Assembly (NCBI RefSeq): GCF_963931595.1
Contig: NZ_OZ007030.1
Span: 1,418,481 to 1,482,480 of the forward strand
Direction: 5' to 3'
DNA length: 64,000 nucleotides
Origin: an uncultured Subdoligranulum sp.
GTDB lineage: Bacteria > Bacillota > Clostridia > Oscillospirales > Ruminococcaceae
Every line of letters starts with the position of its first letter. The first letter of the stretch is position 1. The notes under the pieces were generated by a model. The model searched no databases, was not told where the DNA came from, and saw only the letters and a program-made list of their open reading frames with translations. Both the position numbers and the translations under genes were made by a program. Shown here in pieces: positions 33,388 through 41,874 of the stretch.

Positions 33388-35925
33388 TCACGCCTGGCTG
33401 TCGCTCTGGGCGGCATCCGTGGATTCGGATTCCGCCGCCGAAGCGCTTTCTTCGGCCGCCGGCTCGGTGTCTTGGGCAGTATCCGAGGACTCCATTGTCA
33501 GCGTAATGATGGTACCGTAGGCGGTACTGGTATTGGCCGCCACGCTTTGTGCTGTCACCTTGCCGCCGCTGTCCCCTTCGTACTGGACATTCAGGTTGGC
33601 TGCCCGGAGCATCTGCTCGGCGAAACTGCCGCTCTTGCCCACCACGTCCGGCACAGTGGTCATGGCGTCCTGGTCGCTCTGGGTATACAGGTAGACGGTG
33701 GAGCCCACCGGCACCTTGCTGCCGCCGTAGGGATACTGGTAGACAATGGTGCCGTTGTCGCCGATCAGCTTATGTTTGAGGCCCAGCTGATTGAGGGTGA
33801 CCTGGGCCGTGGTCCAGGTATAATCCAGACAGGTCTGCACCGTAACGGTACCGCTGGGGTTGTAGTTGGGGTCCTGCTCGATGCCCAGATAGGGCGCCAC
33901 CTCACTGATGATGTTGCCCACCACCGGGGCCACCACTTCGCTGGCGTAGTCACGCACCCAGCGGGGATCGTCCAGCACCACGAACACTTCGATTTCGGGA
34001 TCATCCACCGGCAGCACCGCGGCAAAGCTCATGGTCTTGTAGTAGTCGCCGTCGTAGCGCAGCTCCCGGTCGGTACGTTCCGCCGTACCGGATTTGCCGC
34101 CGATGCGGTAGCCCGCCACGTAGGCATTCTTGTTGGAGTGGTATCCGTCGGAAGTCTGGCTGTTGGGGTCCACGCTGCACTCCATCATGGCCAGGATCTG
34201 CTGGCTGACTTCCTCGGAAATCACCTGACGGCGGATGTTGGTCTCGGTTTTCTGCACCACGTTGCCATCCTTGTCGGTGATGGAATCCACCACATAGGGG
34301 GTGACCAGGTAGCCGCCGTTGGCCACCGCCGCCACCGCTGTGGCCATCTGCATCGGGGTAATGGCCTCATTCTGGCCGAAAGCCGCCGTGTACAGGTTGG
34401 TGTCCACCTGGGCCATCTGCTCGGCATCGTAGACGCTGGTCCAGCGGGTCTCGTTGGGCAGGTCGATGCCGGTGGTCTGGGTGAAGCCGAAGGCCTGGAT
34501 ATAGTCATAGAACACGGTGGGCTGCAGCGTCTGTGCCGCCTGGATGAACCACAGGTTGCAGCTGTGGTTCAGGGCGCCCGCCATATCCAGCTGGCCGTGG
34601 GCCTTGTTCTCTGCGCAATGGTAGGTGTGCTCCCATACCGAACCGGCATTGACGGTGAGTTCGCCGCTGCAGTAGAAGGTCTGTCCGGCCGTCATGATGC
34701 CGGAATCCAGGCCCGCAGAGGCCGTGATCAGTTTGAATACCGAACCGGGCATATACAGCTCGGTAATGTTCTTATTCTTCCACTGGGCCTCACGCATCAT
34801 ACCCTGCAGCTGGGTATATTCGCTGCTCACCGTGTTGCCTTCCTCGTCGGTGGTGGTTTCCCGGCTGATCTTGCCGTCCGCGATGATATCGGCCACCTCA
34901 TCCTCGCCCAGGCGGCTCTTGAGCCAGTCGATGTCCTCATCCTCCAGCTCTTCCTTGTCGAGGATCGCCTGCATCTTCTCATCGTAGATGGTGTAGGGGT
35001 CGTTGGGATCAAACTGCTCCATCGACGCCATGGCCAGGATGGCCCCCGTCTTGACGTTCATCACAATGGCACTGCCCCGGCCGTGGACGCTGAAGGTGTT
35101 CATGGCCTCCGACAGGTACTCCTCCACAATGGCCTGCACGTTCTCGTCGATGGTCAGGTTCAGGTTGTTGCCGTCAATGGCCGGGTAGACTTCCGCCTCG
35201 GCATTGGCCAGCACTTCCCCGCTGACGTTGGTCTCGGCAATGCTGCGCCCCGGCGTGCCGGAAAGCACATCGTCGTAGGACTTTTCCAGTCCGTAGGCAC
35301 CGGAACCGTCCCCGTTGCAGAAGCCCAGCACCGAGGACAGAAACGCCCCGTAGGGATAGCTGCGGGTGGAGGCCTGTTCGGTGGAGAGCACCACGATCCG
35401 GTAGCCCTGCTCCTCCCCCGCCGGCGGGTCGGTGCGGTAATTCATGGAGTATTCCAGGATGGCATCCGCCACCGGCTTTTCCACGCCCTTCGCCACCACG
35501 CGGTACTCGTAGAGTTCTCCGTTGGCATTGGTGGCCGTCAGGATGCTGAAGATGCTGTCCGCTGTCGTGCCGTCATCCAGCAGCGTGGCGATCTCTTCGG
35601 CCGCCTGCTGCAGCTGGGCGGTGGTGGCACCGTTTTTCTGGGACTGCAGCGGATTGGCAATGATATTCCACACCGTGTTGCTCTTGGCCAGCAGTTTGCC
35701 GTTGGCGCTGTAGATGGAACCGCGGGTTGCCGGCAGCTCGGTATCCTGCATCTGCTGGGTCACCGCCTCGGTGCGGTACAGCTCTGCATCCCGCAGCTGC
35801 AGCGCATACAGCTGGTAAATCAGGATGCCGAAGAAAAAGATCAGGAAGATGGCAATGGCGATCAAAGTGCGCCGCAGTACCTGGGCGCGGAAATGCGGAT
35901 TGGGACGGTTGACTGGATTGGACAT
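33388..35925 (-). CDS. Class B penicillin-binding protein with two PASTA domains (FtsI/SpoVD type)
   Basis: Septal or spore-cortex transpeptidase partnering FtsW; 845 residues. One TM helix (about 19-41), dimerisation domain (about 55-240), transpeptidase domain with Ser395-x-x-Lys398 (PGSVFK), Ser455-Cys-Asn457 and Lys611-Ser-Gly-Thr. Two PASTA domains follow (about 690-748 and 754-812), then an acidic Ser/Ala/Glu tail. An unusual charged insert of about 60 residues (roughly 318-375) lies just before the active-site serine. ATG 35925 follows AAAGGGAG. PASTA domains with this position suggest SpoVD, but vegetative FtsI/PBP2 is equally possible, so no symbol is given. Confidence 0.93.
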   Translation of the reverse strand: MSNPVNRPNPHFRAQVLRRTLIAIAIFLIFFFGILIYQLYALQLRDAELYRTEAVTQQMQDTELPATRGSIYSANGKLLAKSNTVWNIIANPLQSQKNGATTAQLQQAAEEIATLLDDGTTADSIFSILTATNANGELYEYRVVAKGVEKPVADAILEYSMNYRTDPPAGEEQGYRIVVLSTEQASTRSYPYGAFLSSVLGFCNGDGSGAYGLEKSYDDVLSGTPGRSIAETNVSGEVLANAEAEVYPAIDGNNLNLTIDENVQAIVEEYLSEAMNTFSVHGRGSAIVMNVKTGAILAMASMEQFDPNDPYTIYDEKMQAILDKEELEDEDIDWLKSRLGEDEVADIIADGKISRETTTDEEGNTVSSEYTQLQGMMREAQWKNKNITELYMPGSVFKLITASAGLDSGIMTAGQTFYCSGELTVNAGSVWEHTYHCAENKAHGQLDMAGALNHSCNLWFIQAAQTLQPTVFYDYIQAFGFTQTTGIDLPNETRWTSVYDAEQMAQVDTNLYTAAFGQNEAITPMQMATAVAAVANGGYLVTPYVVDSITDKDGNVVQKTETNIRRQVISEEVSQQILAMMECSVDPNSQTSDGYHSNKNAYVAGYRIGGKSGTAERTDRELRYDGDYYKTMSFAAVLPVDDPEIEVFVVLDDPRWVRDYASEVVAPVVGNIISEVAPYLGIEQDPNYNPSGTVTVQTCLDYTWTTAQVTLNQLGLKHKLIGDNGTIVYQYPYGGSKVPVGSTVYLYTQSDQDAMTTVPDVVGKSGSFAEQMLRAANLNVQYEGDSGGKVTAQSVAANTSTAYGTIITLTMESSDTAQDTEPAAEESASAAESESTDAAQSDSQA

Positions 35926-35966
35926 CGGCGACTCCCTTTGGAGAAATATTTCCCTGATTGCGGCCG

Positions 35967-36012
35967 CGAGCCTTTTTACGCGCGGCGTTCCCGCCGTTGG
36001 TAAAAAGGCTCG
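35967..36012 (-). other. Strong hairpin in the ftsL-PBP intergenic region
   Basis: Perfect 13-bp inverted repeat CGAGCCTTTTTAC (35967-35979) / GTAAAAAGGCTCG (36000-36012), with a further GGCG/CGCC-type stem in the 20-nt interior. It lies in the 108-bp gap between ftsL and the PBP gene. There is no T-tract behind it, so it is not a standard terminator. Confidence 0.7.
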
Positions 36013-36033
36013 TTGCCACATAGATTCTTTTGT

Positions 36034-36510
36034 TTACGGGTTCAGGCTGCCCAGCAGATTGAGGGCCGCCGTGCGCACATCGGACAGCAGCAGCTGAGCG
36101 CTGCTGGTCGTCTTCGCAATGACGCTCTGGTCCTCCAGCTGGACGTAGGTGATCTGGCTGGGGTCCACCTGTACCAGTCCCAGCTGACCCTCCGCCACCT
36201 GCTGCAAGCTGGCGCGGCTGGTAATATTACTCATCTGGGTGGCCAGATAGTCATATTCGCTCTGCGCCGCGGTGAGCTGGGTTTTGGTGTCATTGATCTG
36301 GCCGTTCAGCTCGGTGATCTTCGCCTGGCTGTACACCACACTGACGACCAGACCCAGCAGCAGCGCCACCGCCAGCACATTCAGCGTGGAGGCCGCCAGG
36401 TGACGGGCCCGGTTCAGGCCGTGCCGTCCGCCCTGCACCACCCGAACGCGGGGACGCGGACGCTCCATCTTGGGTGCGGTCTGACCGGTATGCAATACAA
36501 CAGTTGTCAT
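36034..36510 (-). CDS. ftsL: FtsL-like cell division protein
   Basis: Bitopic septum protein, 158 residues: basic cytoplasmic N-terminus (1-38), one TM helix (about 40-60), then a leucine-zipper-like coiled coil (about 62-95, AKITELNGQINDTKTQL) and a short extracytoplasmic domain. Sequence conservation in FtsL is low; the call rests on topology and on its place between rsmH and the class B PBP. The C-terminal part (about 95-158) is longer than in most FtsL proteins. Confidence 0.85.
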   Translation of the reverse strand: MTTVVLHTGQTAPKMERPRPRVRVVQGGRHGLNRARHLAASTLNVLAVALLLGLVVSVVYSQAKITELNGQINDTKTQLTAAQSEYDYLATQMSNITSRASLQQVAEGQLGLVQVDPSQITYVQLEDQSVIAKTTSSAQLLLSDVRTAALNLLGSLNP

Positions 36511-36523
36511 GAATACTGCCTCG

Positions 36524-37447
36524 TTATACTTTCTCCAACACTCTCAGTTTGGCCGAGCGGGCTCTGCGGTTGTGCTCCAGCTCTTCCGCGTCCGCTTCAA
36601 TGGGTTTTCGGGTAATCAGTTTCGCTTTGGGAACGCCGCCGCAGGTGCAGATTGGCTGTTCCGGCGGGCAGGTGCACCGCTGTGCCCAGCGGCGGAATTT
36701 GTTCTTGACCAGCCGGTCCTCCAGGCTGTGGAAGGTGATCACGCAGAGCCGGCCGCCGGGCGCCAGACAGCCGAAAATGGCATCCAGCCCCTCGTTGAGG
36801 GCGTCCAGCTCCGAGTTCACCGCAATGCGGATGGCCTGGAAGGTGCGGCGGGCGGGATTTTTTGCCTTACGGCGCTCCGCCGGGGGCACCGCCGAGGCCA
36901 CCAGTTCCGCCAGCTGCAGGGTGGTGGTGATGGGCTGCTCCGCCCGGGCGGTGACAATCCTGCCGGCAATCTGCCAGGCATAGGGTTCCTCGCCATAGTC
37001 GCGCAGGATGCGCGTCAGTTCTTCACGGTCCAGGGTGTTGACAAGGTCTGCGGCGGTGGGGCCCTGCTGGCTCATACGCATGTCCAGCGGCGCATCGGCG
37101 TGGTAGGAGAAACCGCGCGCCGCATCGTCCAGCTGATGGCTGGATACGCCAAGATCCAGCAAGGCCCCGTTGACCGCCGGGATGGAAAGGTCCGCGAGCA
37201 CACGCGCCGCATCGCGGAAGTTCGCCTGTACCACCTGGGCGGGCAGGCCCTTGAGCCTTTCGGTGGCAACTGCCACCGCATCCGGGTCCTGGTCCAGTGA
37301 AATCAGGCGCCCGGTGGTCAGACGTTTTGCAATCTGCATACTGTGCCCTGCCCCGCCGGCAGTTCCGTCCAGATAAATTCCGGTGGGATCAATGGCCAGC
37401 CCATCCAGGCAGGGCTGCAGCAGCACGGGTATGTGAGAAAATTCCAT
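36524..37447 (-). CDS. rsmH: 16S rRNA C1402 N4-methyltransferase
   Basis: SAM-dependent methylation of 16S rRNA C1402 at N4; 307 residues, normal. HIPVLLQPCLDGLAI at 5-19 is the family N-terminus; the SAM motif YLDGTAGGAGHS follows near 24, then LLDLGVSSHQLDDAARGFSY near 97 and VITFHSLEDRLVKN near 235. Near the C-terminus is a four-cysteine stretch (CTCPPEQPICTC). Second gene of the mraZ-led cluster. Confidence 0.96.
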   Translation of the reverse strand: MEFSHIPVLLQPCLDGLAIDPTGIYLDGTAGGAGHSMQIAKRLTTGRLISLDQDPDAVAVATERLKGLPAQVVQANFRDAARVLADLSIPAVNGALLDLGVSSHQLDDAARGFSYHADAPLDMRMSQQGPTAADLVNTLDREELTRILRDYGEEPYAWQIAGRIVTARAEQPITTTLQLAELVASAVPPAERRKAKNPARRTFQAIRIAVNSELDALNEGLDAIFGCLAPGGRLCVITFHSLEDRLVKNKFRRWAQRCTCPPEQPICTCGGVPKAKLITRKPIEADAEELEHNRRARSAKLRVLEKV

Positions 37448-37466
37448 GGTGTCAACTACCTATCGT

Positions 37467-37883
37467 TTAAAAGTCCAGTTCCTCCATCGCAGCGGTGAAG
37501 TCCTCATCGCTGGTGGCCTGATCGCCGTTCCAGGCGGCGGTATCCCAGATCTCCGCAAAGCTGCGGTTGCCGATGATCGTCACATCGTGATCGAGGCCCG
37601 CATACTCCCGCAGCTTGGCGGGCAGCTGGATCCGCCCCTGCTTGTCCGGGGTCACTTCCACCGCCGAGGCGTAGAGCATCCGGCTGACCTTGCGGCCCTT
37701 GACCAGACCCTTTTCCTCGATCTTGGCGGCGACTTTTTCAAATTCTTCGGTGGGGAAAGCGGCCAGGCAATGATCCAGCCAGCGGGTGACGATGAAGGTC
37801 TCCCCCATGGCATCCCGGAACCGGGCGGGGAAATTCAGCCGACCCTTGGCGTCGATGGCGTAATCGTACTGCCCTACGAGCAT
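37467..37883 (-). CDS. mraZ: Transcriptional regulator MraZ
   Basis: DNA-binding regulator of the division and cell wall cluster, 138 residues, built from two SpoVT/AbrB-type units: residues 1-60 (AIDAKGRLNFPARFRD) and about 75-120 (TPDKQGRIQLPAKLRE), each with the DxxGR signature. It forms rings that bind direct TGGGN-like repeats upstream of its own operon in other bacteria; similar repeats occur here. First gene of the cluster; start preceded by GGAGGGGAGGG. Confidence 0.96.
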   Translation of the reverse strand: MLVGQYDYAIDAKGRLNFPARFRDAMGETFIVTRWLDHCLAAFPTEEFEKVAAKIEEKGLVKGRKVSRMLYASAVEVTPDKQGRIQLPAKLREYAGLDHDVTIIGNRSFAEIWDTAAWNGDQATSDEDFTAAMEELDF

Positions 37884-37961
37884 GCTGTTTCCCTCCCCTC
37901 CGGTTTTTCGACGGTTTGCACAAACTTTCCGCAGGTTTTTTTACGTTGTCGCGTTGGGTCT

Positions 37962-38080
37962 GTGGAAAACTCTGTGGAAAGGGTGGAAAACTACCCACTT
38001 TCAACCATTATTCAGGTCAACTTCTCCACTTCTCCCCACTGCGATACATTCAGTCTACCATTTCAGGAGGCAAAAAGCAA
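37962..38080 (-). promoter_or_regulatory. mraZ promoter and candidate MraZ boxes
   Basis: Minus-strand TTGCTT (38075-38080), 17 bp, TAGACT (38052-38057) with an extended TGG. Downstream, reading toward mraZ, are TGGGG (38034-38038) and TGGAG (38024-38028) exactly 10 bp apart, then TGGTT (38003-38007) and TGGGT (37993-37997), also 10 bp apart. This 10-bp TGGGN-like periodicity is the known MraZ pattern. Three GTGGAAAR copies follow on the plus strand (37962, 37974, 37983). The 360-bp gap 37884-38243 has no other gene. Confidence 0.6.
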
Positions 38081-38181
38081 GCCCGCAGCCCCAAAAAGTT
38101 CGCTGCCAGCGGAATTTTCACAGATGTGTAACCGGTGGGGAAAAACGTGCAGAAAAAGCAGGGCCTTTTCTCCGGGCATAC

Positions 38182-38227
38182 AAAAAGCAGGCACCCGCCT
38201 CCCTCTTTCAAGGGAACGGGTGCCTGC
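38182..38227 (-). terminator. Terminator of the rsmD operon
   Basis: GCAGGCACCCG (38187-38197) pairs with CGGGTGCCTGC (38217-38227), with an inner TCCCT/AGGGA stem; the minus strand then reads CTTTTTG. Confidence 0.9.
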
Positions 38228-38243
38228 TGATTCGGTGTTTTCG

Positions 38244-38720
38244 TTACTTTTTCGTGCCGCGCTGCGGACGGGTGGGCATACTGCGCAGATTCATCCGGGC
38301 GTTCTTCACGCTGGAAAGGCTCTTCACCAGAGCCTCCTCGGACTGCTTCAGGACCTCCTCACAGTACAGCGAAGTCTGACGTTTGATCTCCTTGTTCTGC
38401 GTCTGGGCCGCGGTCAGAATCTCCACCACACGCTGCTGGCTGCGCTTGACGATCTCCTGTTCGCTGACCATGGCGCGGGCGCGCTCTTCCGCCTGCTGAA
38501 TGACCCCTTCCGCCTCCACATGGGCGTTCTTCAGGATCTGCTCGCGCTCGTTGACGATCTTCTTGCTCTCCCGCACTTCGTCGGGCAGATTGTTGCGCAC
38601 TTCATCAATGATATCCCGCATGCGGTCCACATCCACCACACGCTTGCCCGCCGCAAACGGAACAGCCGTGCCCGCTTCCAGCGTTTCTTCCATCAAATCC
38701 AGCAATTCCTCTACGTTCAT
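38244..38720 (-). CDS. Conserved coiled-coil protein downstream of rsmD
   Basis: Soluble 158-residue protein, mostly charged helix. Residues about 30-130 are rich in Glu, Gln, Arg and Val in a heptad-like pattern (KKIVNEREQILKNAH, EERARAMVSEQEIVK), followed by a basic tail (RPQRGTKK). No signal peptide or membrane segment. Similar proteins near rsmD in Clostridia are often labelled 'ATPase' for resemblance to ATP synthase subunit b helices or DivIVA-type coiled coils; I see no nucleotide-binding motif. Its ATG overlaps the rsmD stop (ATGA), so it is translationally coupled. Function unknown. Confidence 0.8.
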   Translation of the reverse strand: MNVEELLDLMEETLEAGTAVPFAAGKRVVDVDRMRDIIDEVRNNLPDEVRESKKIVNEREQILKNAHVEAEGVIQQAEERARAMVSEQEIVKRSQQRVVEILTAAQTQNKEIKRQTSLYCEEVLKQSEEALVKSLSSVKNARMNLRSMPTRPQRGTKK

Positions 38721-39268
38721 GCCTGTTCCTCTCTCTCGTACCGGCTGACCATAATCTTGCCGTAATAATACTGTTTGGTGCGGACCAGCGTTCCCACCCG
38801 TTCGGGCAGTTCCGCCTCGCGCTCGGTTTCCGCCAGGATCACCCCGCCGGCCGCCAGCTTGTCCTGCAGGGCAGGCAGCACCTGGCCGACGAGGTCCTGC
38901 CGGAAAGGCGGGTCCAGCAGTACCAGGTCAAAGGGCCCCCGGATGTTGGCCAGGAAACCCAGCGCCTCCCCGTGGCGGATATCGCTCTGCCGGTCCACCC
39001 CGGCCGTCTTGCAGTTGGCCGTGACGATTGCCAGGGCCTCGGGGGAACGGTCCAGGAAGATACAGCTCCTGGCCCCGCGGGACAGTGCCTCAATCCCCAG
39101 CTGGCCACTGCCTGCAAAGAGATCCAGCACCCGTGCCCCCGGCACCAGAAACTGTACACTGGAAAACATGGCCTCCTTGACCCGGTTGATGGTGGGACGG
39201 GTAACGTCCTCCCCCGGAAGAGCCTGCAAATTTTTACCGCGTGCGGTTCCGGCAATGACGCGCATCAT
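38717..39268 (-). CDS. rsmD: 16S rRNA G966 N2-methyltransferase
   Basis: SAM-dependent rRNA methyltransferase, 183 residues. MRVIAGTARGKNL opens the protein; RPTINRVKEAMFS near 27, SAM motif VLDLFAGSGQLGIEALSRGA near 49, and catalytic LLDPPF near 117 are all present. ATG 39268 (second ATG at 39265 also possible) is preceded by GAGAGGAG. coaD, the usual neighbour in Firmicutes, is not present; the coiled-coil gene takes its place. Confidence 0.95.
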   Translation of the reverse strand: MMRVIAGTARGKNLQALPGEDVTRPTINRVKEAMFSSVQFLVPGARVLDLFAGSGQLGIEALSRGARSCIFLDRSPEALAIVTANCKTAGVDRQSDIRHGEALGFLANIRGPFDLVLLDPPFRQDLVGQVLPALQDKLAAGGVILAETEREAELPERVGTLVRTKQYYYGKIMVSRYEREEQA

Positions 39269-39298
39269 CCGTATTCTCCTCTCCATCGTATCATTTTT

Positions 39299-39327
39299 AT
39301 TATGGGGCCTGTCCGTGCCATTGTCAA
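39299..39327 (-). promoter_or_regulatory. Promoter of rsmD
   Basis: Minus-strand TTGACA (39322-39327), 17-bp spacer, CATAAT (39299-39304). Predicted leader is about 25 nt. Confidence 0.8.
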
Positions 39328-39365
39328 GGGTGCAAGCTGTAAAAAATCTATGGCCTCTCCCTACG

Positions 39366-39400
39366 AAAAAAGCGGGCGGACAGCCCGTGCTGTCCGTCCG
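39366..39400 (-). terminator. Terminator after the MarR gene
   Basis: CGGGCGGACAG (39373-39383) pairs with CTGTCCGTCCG (39390-39400), one G-U pair, 6-nt loop; the minus strand continues GCTTTTTTCG. Confidence 0.9.
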
Positions 39401-39439
39401 TATTCCATATACGACAAGGAAAAATGGCAGATTTTACCG

Positions 39440-39913
39440 TCAGGGCATCGATTCCGCTGCGGCCGGTCCCGCCTTCGGCAGCTGGATCTCCGGCATGAGT
39501 TCTTCCGACACGACCCGCAGCATCTCCTCCAGCTTCTGCAGCTCCTCCGGGGCAAAACGCTGTTTGGCCCGGTCCACGACCCGCTGCAGGTAGGCATAAC
39601 TGATGTTGTAGTAATCGACATACTTCCGGGTGGGATACAGGTGGTATTCCCGCTTGTCGGTGGTGGAGCGCACCTTTTCCACATATCCCTTCTTCACAAG
39701 ATTGTTGATCTTGTAGGCGGCGTTGGGAGTGGACAGATTCATCATGTTGGAGAACTCCGCAATGGTGGGATGTCCCAGGGCCATGATGACTTCCATGCAG
39801 AAGGATTCCACCGTCGTCAGCGTTGCCTCCCGATTTTCAAACTTGCTGAATACCTGCCGGTAAAAGTGCAGTTTAAACTTGGTATACACTTGCTCAAACG
39901 CCTGATCCAACAT
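39440..39913 (-). CDS. MarR-family regulator, FabT-like by position
   Basis: Dimeric winged-helix repressor, 157 residues. The helix-turn-helix region is about residues 53-85 (HPTIAEFSNMMNLSTPNAAYKI), followed by the wing STTDKREYHLYPTRK near 97-111. ATG 39913 follows AGGAGG; 90 upstream in-frame codons cover its promoter and are rejected. In streptococci the MarR protein FabT represses a fab operon of similar gene order and sits in that operon; here the gene lies 143 bp behind fabZ with its own promoter. That it controls the fab promoter at 47.7 kb is inference. Confidence 0.88.
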   Translation of the reverse strand: MLDQAFEQVYTKFKLHFYRQVFSKFENREATLTTVESFCMEVIMALGHPTIAEFSNMMNLSTPNAAYKINNLVKKGYVEKVRSTTDKREYHLYPTRKYVDYYNISYAYLQRVVDRAKQRFAPEELQKLEEMLRVVSEELMPEIQLPKAGPAAAESMP

Positions 39914-40010
39914 GGCAAAAACCTCCTGAAGGTCCGGGGTACGGGCCGTTGCAGCCGGCAGTCTCGGACGGCGCAGCCGTACACGCAGACCTTTCGCATT
40001 GTTATGGATC

Positions 40011-40039
40011 AGTATACCACATTTTGCACCATTTGACCA
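40011..40039 (-). promoter_or_regulatory. Promoter of the MarR gene
   Basis: Minus-strand TGGTCA (40034-40039), 17-bp spacer, TATACT (40011-40016) with an extended TGG. It starts 18 bp after the fabZ stop; no terminator separates them, so read-through from fabZ is also possible. The leader is about 95 nt and has no match to TTAGCTAA. Confidence 0.75.
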
Positions 40040-40056
40040 GCCCTGTTTACAGGTGT

Positions 40057-40530
40057 TCATCCCTGCGAAGACTCCCGATCCACAATGGCAAAAGTCAGCT
40101 CGGCGTTGACGGCCCGCACGCCGTCCACCCAGGCCGTCGCCTTGCCGATGCCCAGCGGGCCGTGCCGCTCCACCAGCTCGCACTCCAGCGTGAGCACATC
40201 CCCGGGAACCACCTGACGGCGGAACCGGGCATTCTTGACACCGCCGAACAGGGCCAGTTTGCCCTTGGCGCCCTCTTCACTGAGGGCCGCCACGGCGCCG
40301 CACTGGGCCAGTGCTTCGAGAATCAGCACACCGGGCATCACCGGCTGGCCGGGGAAATGGCCCTGGAAGAAGGGTTCATTCATGCTGACGCACTTGATGC
40401 CCCGCGCCCACTGGCCGGGCGTATAGTCGGTGATCCGGTCCACCAGCGCAAAGGGGTACCGGTGGGGCAGGATCTCCGCAATCTGCACCGCGTTCAGGGT
40501 CCGCGGCGGGTCATTGGCCACAATCGCCAT
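40057..40530 (-). CDS. fabZ: 3-hydroxyacyl-ACP dehydratase FabZ
   Basis: Hot-dog fold dehydratase of type II fatty acid elongation, 157 residues. [14 protein letters not shown] near 20 carries the catalytic His; [23 protein letters not shown] near 54 contains the helix with the catalytic Glu. Starts 3 bp after fabF. It is the only dehydratase in the operon and no fabM or fabN is present, so how unsaturated chains are made cannot be read here. Confidence 0.96.
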   Translation of the reverse strand: MAIVANDPPRTLNAVQIAEILPHRYPFALVDRITDYTPGQWARGIKCVSMNEPFFQGHFPGQPVMPGVLILEALAQCGAVAALSEEGAKGKLALFGGVKNARFRRQVVPGDVLTLECELVERHGPLGIGKATAWVDGVRAVNAELTFAIVDRESSQG

Positions 40531-40533
40531 TCT

Positions 40534-41775
40534 TTAGCCCTCCCAACGCTTGAAAATCACGCAGGCATTGTGCCCGCCAAAGCCCAGACTGTCGCTCAGG
40601 GCGTATTCTACCTGAGCCTCCACGCCCTCGTTGGGCAGGTAGTTCAGGTCGCACTCAGGGTCCGGCACCTTCAGGCCGATGGTAGCCGGCAGATAGCCGT
40701 CCCGCAGGGCCAGCGCCGTGAAGACGCCCTCCACGCCGCCGGCGGCGCCCAGCAGATGGCCGGTCATCGACTTGGTGCTGGAGATGCGCAGCTGATAGGC
40801 GTAGTCGCCGAACACCGATTTGATGGCCGCCGTCTCGCAGGCATCGTTCAGGTGGGTGCTGGTGCCGTGGGCATTGATGTATCCGATCTGCTCCGGGGCC
40901 AGGTCAGCGTCGCGCAGCGCCAGGCGCATGCACTCGGCACCGCCGGCGCCGCCCGGTGCCGGCGCCGTGAAGTGATAGGCATCGCAGTTGGCGCCATAGC
41001 CCACCACTTCAGCGTAAATCCTGGCGCCGCGGGCCAGGGCGTGTTCCAGTTCCTCCAGCACCAGGATGCCGGCACCTTCGCCGATGACAAAGCCGCCGCG
41101 TTCCGCGTCAAAGGGAATGGAGGCACGGGCGGGGTCCTCGGTGGTGTTGAGCGCCTTCATGCTGGTGAAACCGCCCACGCCCAGAGGGCTGATGCAGCTC
41201 TCCGCACCGCCGCAGATGGCCAGGTCCTCATAGCCGTCCCGGATGCGATGGAATGCATCACCGATGGCGTTGGTACCGCCGGCACAGGCCGTGACCGGGC
41301 TGGTGCACATGCCCTTGAGACCAAAGCGGATGGACACCTGGCCCGCCGCCATGTTGGCGATGGACATGGGCACAAAGAAGGGGCTCACACGGTCAAAGCC
41401 CTTGGCCTCCCCCTTGGCGTGCTCCTCCTCGATGGTGGGCAGGCCGCCGATGCCGCTGGAAATGATGGTGGCAAAACGGCTGGTGTCGGTATGCTCCAGA
41501 TCCAGGCCGGAATCCTCCATGGCCTCCGCGGCAGCCACCACCGCAAACTGGGTGAAGCGGGCCATCTTGCGGGCCTCCCGCTTGTCGATCCGGACGGTGG
41601 GGTCAAAGTCCTTGACCTCCGCCGCCAGCTTGACCTTGCTGTTGGTGGTATCGTAATGGGTAATGGGCCCGACGCCGCACACACCGCGGCGCACCGCCGC
41701 CCAGCTGTCCGCCACCGTATTGCCGGTGGGGTTGACCGTGCCAAGGCCGGTAATCACAACTCTGCGTTTTTCCAT
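40534..41775 (-). CDS. fabF: 3-oxoacyl-ACP synthase II FabF
   Basis: Condensing enzyme for chain elongation, thiolase-fold homodimer, 413 residues. Active-site Cys in VTACAGGTNAIGDA near 163 (most relatives read ACATGTNAIG), His in NAHGTSTHLND near 302, Lys and second His in STKSMTGHLLGAAGG near 332-346. The N-terminus RRVVITGLGTVNPTGN is typical. A 99-bp gap separates it from fabG, with nothing recognisable in it. Confidence 0.97.
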   Translation of the reverse strand: MEKRRVVITGLGTVNPTGNTVADSWAAVRRGVCGVGPITHYDTTNSKVKLAAEVKDFDPTVRIDKREARKMARFTQFAVVAAAEAMEDSGLDLEHTDTSRFATIISSGIGGLPTIEEEHAKGEAKGFDRVSPFFVPMSIANMAAGQVSIRFGLKGMCTSPVTACAGGTNAIGDAFHRIRDGYEDLAICGGAESCISPLGVGGFTSMKALNTTEDPARASIPFDAERGGFVIGEGAGILVLEELEHALARGARIYAEVVGYGANCDAYHFTAPAPGGAGGAECMRLALRDADLAPEQIGYINAHGTSTHLNDACETAAIKSVFGDYAYQLRISSTKSMTGHLLGAAGGVEGVFTALALRDGYLPATIGLKVPDPECDLNYLPNEGVEAQVEYALSDSLGFGGHNACVIFKRWEG

Positions 41776-41874
41776 AGGAAACCTCGCTATCTCTTTCCGT
41801 ATCTATCGTTACCGTTCAAACCAAACCGGCGCGGACCGCCGCACAACATGACCGCTACCGCGCCCCCCGCTGTT

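Noticed and set aside
33472..36003. 843-codon plus-strand frame over the PBP gene
   Set aside because: Opposite the PASTA PBP, whose catalytic motifs are all intact; no family resemblance.
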